Origin: Sphingobacteriia bacterium
Lineage (GTDB): Bacteria > Bacteroidota > Bacteroidia > UBA7662
Length of the DNA stretch: 5,480 nt
Direction: 5' to 3'
Assembly: GCA_009926245.1 (NCBI GenBank)
Contig: RFPG01000100.1
Coordinates: 1-5,480, forward strand
Position numbers and translations under genes: made by a program. Under the pieces are notes generated by a model. The model had not been told where the DNA came from and did not search any database. It saw only the letters and a program-made list of their open reading frames with translations. Of this stretch, positions 1 to 5,480 are shown piece after piece (position 1 is the first letter of the stretch; each line of letters begins with the position of its first letter).

Positions 1-705
1 GCACGCATGCTTTCGGCCGTTAAATCATTTTACGGGTACCTCGAGCAAGAAGGCGCCGCACTTCACCAACCCGCCGCCTTGCTTGAATTGCCTCGACTCT
101 CCCGCAAGCTACCAACGGTCCTAAGCATCAACGAAGTCCAAGAGATGATCCAACGGGTGGACCTGTCCTTGCCTTCGGGTCAACGTGATCGTTGCATACT
201 GGAGTTAATGTATGCCTGCGGTTTAAGGGTCAGCGAAGTGGTGGGCCTTCAGAGGGCCGATTTGATGTTGGACCTGGGATTGGTCCGGGTGCGGGGCAAA
301 GGGAACCGCGAACGACTGGTGCCCTTGGGTTCGGAGGCGACCCAAAGCCTTCGCCTCTACCTCCGTTGGGCCGATGCCGAGCAACGCACCGCCCGCGATG
401 GGGAAGGAACCGTCTTTCTCAGTCGAAACGGACGTCCTTTGACCCGCATGGTGGTTTTTTTGTTGGTCAAAAAACAAGCGGCCCTCTGCGGCCTCACCAA
501 GGTGGTCGGACCCCATGCCTTTCGTCATGCGTTTGCGACCCATATGGTCGAAGCCGGTGCGGACCTAAGGGCCGTTCAAGAAATGTTAGGACATCGCTCC
601 ATTCTCACCACCGAGATTTACACCCACCTGAGCCGGGATTATCTGCGGGAGGTGGTTCAGAGGTTTCATCCGCTCAGCGGAGCGGCTCGTTCGAAGCCCC
701 GCTAA
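1..705 (+). CDS. xerD: XerD-like site-specific tyrosine recombinase, 5'-truncated by the window edge
   Basis: Tyrosine recombinase of the XerC/XerD family. These cytoplasmic enzymes cut and rejoin DNA at dif to resolve chromosome dimers at division. The frame is open to base 1, and the first ATG (base 7) falls inside a conserved helix ([15 protein letters not shown]), so the true start is upstream. Numbering from that Met, the catalytic set is complete: R74 (ACGLRVSE), K98 (RGKGNRER), H170 and R173 ([10 protein letters not shown]), H196 (LGHRS) and nucleophile Y205 (EIYTHL). Each lies exactly 74 residues before its E. coli XerD counterpart as I recall them (R148, K172, H244, R247, H270, Y279), so about 74 N-terminal residues are missing. 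The end of the core-binding domain occupies residues 1-28 and the catalytic domain about 35-220. The IYTHL wording favours XerD over XerC, but a single-Xer or XerC role is possible. The last ten codons overlap the end of convergent valS. Confidence 0.9.
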   Translation, partial: ARMLSAVKSFYGYLEQEGAALHQPAALLELPRLSRKLPTVLSINEVQEMIQRVDLSLPSGQRDRCILELMYACGLRVSEVVGLQRADLMLDLGLVRVRGKGNRERLVPLGSEATQSLRLYLRWADAEQRTARDGEGTVFLSRNGRPLTRMVVFLLVKKQAALCGLTKVVGPHAFRHAFATHMVEAGADLRAVQEMLGHRSILTTEIYTHLSRDYLREVVQRFHPLSGAARSKPR

Positions 706-3355
706 TTCGGGCCATTTCTTCTTGCAAGGCCTGAATCTTGGTCAAGGCGTCGGACTCTTTTTTGGTTTCCAGTTCAAGGACCTTGGGCGGAGCTTTGGAA
801 ACAAAAGCAGTGTTCTGTAGTTTTTGGCGAACCAAGGCCAAGAAATTTTGCTGGTATTCCAAGTCTTTTTTTAATTGGTCCAAAGCTGCTTCGGTGTTCA
901 AAACAACTCCGGGATTCACCATGACCTTGTGCGAGCCACAAAGCAGGGCCGACCAATGTCCTTGGTCCTCCGCGCTGGAATCAGTGCTGATTCGGGTATT
1001 GGTAAGTCGCTGAATAATAGGTTCGAAATCATCCAGAAAAGCGGCGTCTTCCCCCCTGACCAGGGTCAAGGGATGCCGAACCCCCAGTTGGTTGCTGCCT
1101 TTGAAATTCCGGAGAGCCACCACCAGATCCAGGACCATCGAAGCTTGGTTGAGGTAGGCCTTGTCAAAAGAACGAGCCTTGGGGTAATCGGATAAGCACA
1201 AGAATTCCTTTTCGGCGCGTAGGTTTTGAGGGTTGCGAAAATCTTGGATGAGATGGAACAACTCTTCGGTGACAAATGGCATGATCGGGTGCAGGAGTGC
1301 CAACAAATCGCGGTAGAATTCCGCACTTTGTTCCAATACCGAACGATGAATGCGCGTGCCATATTCGGGTTTGATCATTTCCAGGTACCAGGAACAGAAA
1401 TCATCCCATACTAATTTGTATATCAGGCGAATAACTTCCGATAGGCGGTAGTTTTGGTAAGCGCTTTCGATTTCATCGAGGGCCTGTCCCAAGCGTTGAC
1501 CAAACCACTGCACAGCCGGTCCGGCCGGTGGGGGCGGGGTCGAGGTTTCGGGTCCCTGCTCGTGCCAGCTTAGGAGAAGTCGGTAGGCGTTCCATAATTT
1601 GTTCGCAAAATGCCGACCCTGCTCCAACTGGGATTCGTCAAAGAGCAAATCATTGCCGGCTGGAGAGCTGAACAACAAACCCATGCGCAGGCTATCGGCA
1701 CCGTACTGTTCAATCAAGTCCAATGGATCCGGTGAATTACCCAGGGATTTGGACATTTTGCGACCTTGCTTATCGCGAACGATGCCTGTGAGGTACACGT
1801 CTTTGAAAGGGACTTGGCCGAGGAATTTTTGTCCGGCCATGATCATGCGCGCCACCCAAAAAAACAAAATATCAGGGCCGGTGACCAGGACTGCCGTTGG
1901 GTAGTAATAGGCTAATTCACCGGTCGATGGCTTGTTGGGTGAAGGATGAATAAAGTCCTGTTCAAAAACAGACATAGGCCATAACCAGCTCGAAAACCAG
2001 GTATCCAAAACATCCTCGTCCTGGCGCAGGTCGCTGACCGACCATTTTCCTTCGGTTTGGGCGGCCGCTTCTTGGACCGTCGCGGCCACCCAGGTCTGAC
2101 CATCCGGGGAATACCAAGCAGGGATGCGATGACCCCACCACAATTGCCTTGAGATGCACCAATCCCGGCAATTTTCCATCCAATGCCGGTAGGTTCCCAT
2201 GAATTTGTCGGGGAAAAGCCGAACCTCACCGTTCACCACGGCCTCCAAAGCGGGAGCGGCCATGTCCTTCATCTTCACAAACCACTGCAAACTGAGCCGG
2301 GGCTCCACCACGGCGTTGGAGCGCTCGCTGTGGCCCACCGAGGACGTATAATCTTCCACCTTTTCCAAGGCTCCTTCGGCCTCAAGCAAAGGCAGAATGG
2401 CGCGACGCGCCTCCATGCGGTCCATTCCCACCAGAATCGTTGCATGCTCGTTCAGGCGGCCCTGGGTATCCAAAATATCCAAGCATGGAAGACGATGTTT
2501 GAGACCCAATTCATGGTCATTGGGATCGTGGGCCGGTGTGATTTTGAGGCAACCGGTTCCAAAGGCGGGATCCACATAAGGGTCGGAGATAATAGGTATT
2601 TCTTTGCCAATCAAGGGAATGCGAACAGATTGCCCCACCAGATGGCGGTAGCGTTCATCATCGGGGTGAACACAGACCGCGGCATCTGCCATGATGGTTT
2701 CGGGGCGGACGGTCGCCACCGTCAAGGAGGCATCGCTCCCCACCACCTGATAACGGATATAAACCATTTTGGAGGCAACTTCCTTGAAAATCACTTCGTC
2801 ATCGGCCAGGGCCGTTTGGCCCAAAGGGTCCCAATTCACCATGCGGGTACCCCGGTAGATCAGGCCTTCATGGTAGAGTTGAACAAAGGCATCCACCACC
2901 GTTCGGCTGAGTTCGGGACTCATGGTAAAGGCTTCCCGGTCCCAGTCCAACGAGGCCCCCAATTTGCGCAGTTGACTCAGGATAATGCCCCCGTATTTCT
3001 CTTTCCACGCCCAGGCATGTTCCAGAAAGGCTTCCCGTCCCAAGCTTTGTTTGTCCAGGCCTTGTTCGGCCAGTTGTTGAACCACCTTGGTTTCGGTTGC
3101 AATCGAAGCATGGTCGGTACCGGGAACCCAGCAAGCATTTTTGCCTTGCATGCGGGCTTTGCGGATCAACATATCCTGGATCGTATTGTTGAGCATATGC
3201 CCCAAATGCAGGACACCGGTCACATTGGGGGGGGGGATGACCACGGTATAAGCATCGCGATCGTCCGGTTTGCTGCGAAAACAACCGCTTTGGGTCCATC
3301 GCTCGTACCAACGGTCCTCAAGGCCCCGTGGTTGGTATTGTTTGGATTCGTTCAT
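674..3355 (-). CDS. valS: Valyl-tRNA synthetase (class I), complete, 893 aa
   Basis: Cytoplasmic enzyme that activates valine with ATP and charges tRNA-Val, with editing of mischarged threonine. Class I signatures are intact: HLGH at residues 50-53 after PPPNVTG, and KMSKS at 533-537. The CP1 editing domain shows TVRPET (215-220), DPAFGTG and HDPND (276-280). [10 protein letters not shown] (near 405) and the tryptophan-rich [13 protein letters not shown] (near 447) follow. The anticodon-binding helical domain starts around FANKLWNA (about 583). The C-terminal coiled-coil tRNA arm spans about 821-885, with the usual [11 protein letters not shown] hairpin. This arm and the [13 protein letters not shown] wording separate it from IleRS and LeuRS. 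Length is normal for bacterial ValRS. The ATG at 3353-3355 gives the standard short N-terminus before LEDRWYERW; no Shine-Dalgarno precedes it. Proline stretches occur at 41-43 and 607-610. The gene ends inside the convergent xerD. Confidence 0.98.
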   Translation of the reverse strand: MNESKQYQPRGLEDRWYERWTQSGCFRSKPDDRDAYTVVIPPPNVTGVLHLGHMLNNTIQDMLIRKARMQGKNACWVPGTDHASIATETKVVQQLAEQGLDKQSLGREAFLEHAWAWKEKYGGIILSQLRKLGASLDWDREAFTMSPELSRTVVDAFVQLYHEGLIYRGTRMVNWDPLGQTALADDEVIFKEVASKMVYIRYQVVGSDASLTVATVRPETIMADAAVCVHPDDERYRHLVGQSVRIPLIGKEIPIISDPYVDPAFGTGCLKITPAHDPNDHELGLKHRLPCLDILDTQGRLNEHATILVGMDRMEARRAILPLLEAEGALEKVEDYTSSVGHSERSNAVVEPRLSLQWFVKMKDMAAPALEAVVNGEVRLFPDKFMGTYRHWMENCRDWCISRQLWWGHRIPAWYSPDGQTWVAATVQEAAAQTEGKWSVSDLRQDEDVLDTWFSSWLWPMSVFEQDFIHPSPNKPSTGELAYYYPTAVLVTGPDILFFWVARMIMAGQKFLGQVPFKDVYLTGIVRDKQGRKMSKSLGNSPDPLDLIEQYGADSLRMGLLFSSPAGNDLLFDESQLEQGRHFANKLWNAYRLLLSWHEQGPETSTPPPPAGPAVQWFGQRLGQALDEIESAYQNYRLSEVIRLIYKLVWDDFCSWYLEMIKPEYGTRIHRSVLEQSAEFYRDLLALLHPIMPFVTEELFHLIQDFRNPQNLRAEKEFLCLSDYPKARSFDKAYLNQASMVLDLVVALRNFKGSNQLGVRHPLTLVRGEDAAFLDDFEPIIQRLTNTRISTDSSAEDQGHWSALLCGSHKVMVNPGVVLNTEAALDQLKKDLEYQQNFLALVRQKLQNTAFVSKAPPKVLELETKKESDALTKIQALQEEMARISGASNEPLR
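3227..3236. repeat. Ten-base homopolymer (G10 on +, C10 in the valS sense strand)
   Basis: An uninterrupted run of ten G on the + strand. In valS it is read as the last base of ATC (Ile40) followed by three CCC codons for Pro41-Pro43, the conserved proline triplet just before the HLGH motif. Runs of this length are prone to polymerase slippage and sequencing error. The reading frame is intact as given, because both sides match the ValRS family in the same frame. Confidence 0.95.
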
Positions 3356-3368
3356 GGGTAGATAGCAA

Positions 3369-3376
3369 CAAATCTA
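3369..3376 (-). promoter_or_regulatory. Possible Bacteroidota-type -7 promoter box for valS
   Basis: On the minus strand this reads TAGATTTG, an exact match to the TAnnTTTG -7 consensus of the Bacteroidota primary sigma factor. It ends 13 bases before the valS ATG, which implies a very short leader of roughly ten bases. A TTG that could serve as the -33 element lies 16 bases upstream (3393-3395), slightly closer than the usual 17-23. The same TA pair (3375-3376) begins a weaker plus-strand match, TACTTTTC, which could serve the divergent cytochrome gene. A six-base match in a 66-base spacer has a chance probability of a few percent, so this is tentative. Confidence 0.35.
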
Positions 3377-3421
3377 CTTTTCAAAGGCCTCACAAGGGTT
3401 TTCTGTGGTCAATTTTGCAGG

Positions 3422-5434
3422 GTGCGATCTACACTCAAGGTCTTGGTTTGGATGATGCCCCTGTGGCTGATGTTGGTTTGGTGTACCGGACCCTCCGACC
3501 AGGAATCAGGACGTAACCTCCAAGAAGATCGTGCATTGGGCGCTCGCTTTCGAAACATTCAAGGCCAAACAGCCTATGTAGGCAAAGAAGTTTGCCGAAA
3601 CTGCCATGCCGAGATATACGATACCTACATGGAAACAGGCATGGGCCGTTCCTGGGGTTTGGCTCCGGAACATTCGCGGGCCCCTTGGCAAGGCCCGCCG
3701 GCCTTGGTCCAAGACACGGTTTTGAAAATGACCTACCAGGCTTTTCGTCAAAACGGGGCCCTGTTCATACGAGAGTTTAGGCTGGACGAGGGAGGAGACA
3801 CCGTGCACCAGCGCTTGGAGCGTGTTGACATGGTGGTGGGCTCGGGACAGCATACCAACAGCCATTTGCGTTGGCGAAACGGGCTGCTTTGCCAGTTGCC
3901 CATGACGTATTATACCCAGGAAGGTCGCTGGGATCTCCCGCCGGGTTACGAAAACGGGAACAACGCTCGGTTTAGCCGACCTATCGAGGCAGAGTGCATC
4001 CAGTGCCACAACGCCCACCCCGTGGCCGGAAAAGAAGCGTTCAATCATTATCTACGGGTGCCCGAAGGCATTGACTGCGAGCGTTGTCACGGGCCGGGAG
4101 CCTTGCATGTGGCCGAAAAAAGCAGGGGACAAATCATTGATACCTCGGCAGGTCCGGACTATTCCATCGTCAATCCTCGACGGCTCAGCCCTGGCTTGCA
4201 GAATGATTTGTGTAGGCGTTGCCACCTGCAGGGGAATGCGGTCCTCAAACCCGGAAAAACCTTTGCCGATTTCAAGCCGGGCATGGTTCTCAGCGATGTG
4301 TTATCGGTTTTTTTGCCCAGGCACCAGAATCACGAAGATTTTTTCATCATGGCATCGCATCCCGATCGTTTGGCCCAATCGGCTTGCCTAACCAAGGAAC
4401 CCCTGGCATTGCGTTGCATCTCCTGTCATAACCCCCATCGATCGGTCCTCAAAACCGATGCGGCCGTTTACGACCGAACCTGCCATGGTTGCCACGGCGA
4501 AGGCCCCAAAAGCGCCTCATCACTCCCGTCTAGTACTGCGCCAGAATCAGCCTGCTCAGCACCGATCAAAGCCCGAATGGCACAAAAAAACCGCTGCGTG
4601 GCCTGTCACATGCCCAAATCCGGTTCCTCGGATATCCCGCACGTTCGCATCACCGATCACAAAATCCAGGTGCCCTCCCAAAACGGAAACGGTTCCTTCC
4701 AAAAATGGCCCGAGCGTGGGGCTCTCTTGGGACTTGCCTCCCTGAACGAAAGTCGACCCGACCCCATGACCTTGGCCAAGGCTTGGTTGCAATACGTGGA
4801 ACGATTTGATGGTGAAAAGCAGGGTTTGGATAGTGCACGCCTGCTCTTGGAACGAACCTCAACATCGTCTCGAAAAAGCCTGTGGGTCGAAAATTATGTG
4901 CATTGGATGTACCTGTCTGGACAAACGGCTGCCTGGGATGCTTTGTCCCAAAGCCACGCCAGCCTTTTGAAACCAGAACGTTGCGATGCATGGACGGCCT
5001 ATCGGTTGGGGGAAATCCTAACAATGCGCAACGATCCGGTCTCTGCGTCCGTCTACCTAAAGCGGGCCGTGGATTTGGTTCCCGGCTCCTCGGACTTTGT
5101 GCTCAAGTTGGCTTTGAATGAGTACCGCCTGTCTCGCCGGGAGGGGGCCATGCAACGTTTGCAACGATTAACGGATCGCGATCCGGACTATGTCCCGGCT
5201 TATGCGAATCTGGGTTTTATGTACTTGGAATCCGGTCAGCCCCAAAAAGCAGATGAGTGTTACAACAAAGCCTTGCGTTTGGATCCAGACCATGCCCCTT
5301 CGCTCCTGAATCGAATTGGTCTGCGCATTCATCAAGGTCAAAAAAAAGAAGCCCTGCGTTTGTTGGATGACATGCTGAAGCGCTACCCCGGGGATCCCCG
5401 GGCGCTGGCCCTCAAAAATCAAATAAAGCTTTGA
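3422..5434 (+). CDS. Exported seven-heme c554-type cytochrome c with C-terminal TPR region, 670 aa
   Basis: Predicted electron-transfer protein outside the cytoplasmic membrane; substrate and partner unknown. Seven CXXCH heme-attachment sites are visible: CRNCH 58-62, CIQCH 192-196, CERCH 219-223, CRRCH 264-268, CISCH 332-336, CHGCH 354-358 and CVACH 392-396. The opening YVGKEVCRNCHAEIYDTY resembles the cytochrome c554/c-prime domain. The blocks CERCHGPG, CISCHNPH and CVACHMPK followed by HVRITDHKI are typical of multiheme-TPR proteins. H199, H229, H339, H407 and H413 are possible extra heme ligands. After an uncharacterised helical stretch, about four TPR units cover 523-657, clearest in AYANLGFMYLESGQPQKA. 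The GTG start at 3422 is chosen because it supplies R2 and K6 before a hydrophobic stretch ending at C21. ATG codons at 3452 and 3455 would leave no charged n-region. Cys21 could be lipidated, but Trp at -1 is not a normal lipobox. No Shine-Dalgarno is seen. Exact role uncertain. Confidence 0.9.
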   Translation: MRSTLKVLVWMMPLWLMLVWCTGPSDQESGRNLQEDRALGARFRNIQGQTAYVGKEVCRNCHAEIYDTYMETGMGRSWGLAPEHSRAPWQGPPALVQDTVLKMTYQAFRQNGALFIREFRLDEGGDTVHQRLERVDMVVGSGQHTNSHLRWRNGLLCQLPMTYYTQEGRWDLPPGYENGNNARFSRPIEAECIQCHNAHPVAGKEAFNHYLRVPEGIDCERCHGPGALHVAEKSRGQIIDTSAGPDYSIVNPRRLSPGLQNDLCRRCHLQGNAVLKPGKTFADFKPGMVLSDVLSVFLPRHQNHEDFFIMASHPDRLAQSACLTKEPLALRCISCHNPHRSVLKTDAAVYDRTCHGCHGEGPKSASSLPSSTAPESACSAPIKARMAQKNRCVACHMPKSGSSDIPHVRITDHKIQVPSQNGNGSFQKWPERGALLGLASLNESRPDPMTLAKAWLQYVERFDGEKQGLDSARLLLERTSTSSRKSLWVENYVHWMYLSGQTAAWDALSQSHASLLKPERCDAWTAYRLGEILTMRNDPVSASVYLKRAVDLVPGSSDFVLKLALNEYRLSRREGAMQRLQRLTDRDPDYVPAYANLGFMYLESGQPQKADECYNKALRLDPDHAPSLLNRIGLRIHQGQKKEALRLLDDMLKRYPGDPRALALKNQIKL

Positions 5435-5480
5435 ATACTAATAGAATACGAATCATCTTTGGGGTGGTCTTGGTCGCCAT
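5431..5480 (+). CDS. Start of a probable membrane-anchored or exported protein, truncated by the window edge
   Basis: A frame opens at TTG 5431-5433, overlapping the TGA stop of the cytochrome gene (TTGA), and stays open to the window end. It reads MNTNRIRIIFGVVLVA if TTG starts with Met: two arginines followed by an unbroken hydrophobic run, the pattern of a signal peptide or N-terminal membrane anchor. No in-frame ATG lies within the visible part, and no clear Shine-Dalgarno is present. The four-base overlap suggests translational coupling with the cytochrome gene and hence a shared operon. Only 16 complete codons are visible, so the product cannot be named. The true start could lie further right, in which case these bases are merely a spacer. 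Confidence 0.4.
   Translation, partial: MNTNRIRIIFGVVLVA

Noticed and set aside
454..475. T-rich/A-rich inverted repeat in xerD
   Set aside because: A seven-pair, almost purely A-T stem inside conserved coding sequence ([10 protein letters not shown]). It is explained by Phe and Lys codons.
670..685. Short hairpin CCGCT...AGCGG at the xerD/valS junction as a bidirectional terminator
   Set aside because: The stem is only four to five pairs and no T-run follows on either strand. It is too weak to call a terminator.
1..705. The tyrosine recombinase as an integrase marking a mobile element
   Set aside because: Catalytic spacing matches housekeeping XerD exactly. The neighbour is valS, and no att-like repeats or cargo genes are seen.
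192..734. A 180-codon open frame in another register of xerD
   Set aside because: It lies inside a certain XerD catalytic domain. Its translation is Pro/Arg/Gly-rich with no domain, typical of an out-of-frame shadow.
111..3318. A 12-base direct repeat (accaacggtcct) at 111-122 and 3307-3318
   Set aside because: About one 12-base match is expected by chance in a window this size. Both copies are inside unrelated coding sequence.
2183..3361. A 392-codon open frame on the + strand opposite the 5' half of valS
   Set aside because: Its codon boundaries coincide exactly with those of valS, so it stays open simply because valS here lacks TTA, CTA and TCA codons. The translation is rich in His and Gly and shows no recognisable domain. 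valS is certain on the other strand.
3506..4048. A 180-codon open frame antisense to the cytochrome gene
   Set aside because: It is opposite a region with CXXCH motifs and family-like blocks on the + strand. The antisense translation has no recognisable motif.
5340..5347. A8 run (CAA AAA AAA G) as a programmed frameshift site
   Set aside because: It lies in a TPR linker (GQKKEA) that continues normally in the same frame to a well-placed stop. No stimulatory structure or useful alternative frame is evident.
5387..5402. Perfect 16-base palindrome CCCGGGGATCCCCGGG
   Set aside because: It encodes YPGDPRA in the last TPR unit, a common wording for such repeats, using GC-rich codons. It lies inside the coding region, has no loop or T-tract, and needs no regulatory explanation. 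Its resemblance to a cloning-site polylinker is probably coincidental.

Overview
The window most likely comes from a Bacteroidota (FCB-group) bacterium of moderate GC, roughly 50-55% by eye. Three things point there: the valyl-tRNA synthetase has the [13 protein letters not shown] active-site wording I associate with that phylum; no Shine-Dalgarno sequence precedes either visible start codon; and a TAnnTTTG-type -7 box lies upstream of valS. This assignment is an inference from motifs, not a database result.

Layout. Bases 1-705 (+) hold the C-terminal three quarters of a XerD-like tyrosine recombinase whose start lies left of the window. Bases 674-3355 (-) hold a complete valS. The two genes converge and overlap by 32 bases at their 3' ends. 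A 66-base divergent intergenic region (3356-3421) separates valS from a large exported seven-heme c-type cytochrome with a C-terminal TPR region (3422-5434, +). A further gene seems to begin at a TTG codon overlapping that stop (TTGA, 5431-5434) and runs off the right edge. Its 16 complete codons look like the start of a signal peptide or membrane anchor.

How the genes relate. xerD (chromosome dimer resolution) and valS (tRNA-Val charging) are housekeeping genes with no functional link beyond adjacency. The cytochrome is the least understood part. It has a c554-type multiheme region with seven CXXCH sites, then about four TPR units, and it may be translationally coupled to the partial membrane gene downstream. 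It probably acts in electron transfer outside the cytoplasmic membrane, but partner and substrate cannot be read from the sequence.

No CRISPR array, tRNA, rRNA, insertion sequence or obvious phage remnant was seen. I found no convincing new multi-gene system. The points most worth a second look are the heptaheme-TPR protein and its downstream partner, the C10 tract encoding the conserved proline triplet of ValRS, and the overlapping convergent gene ends.
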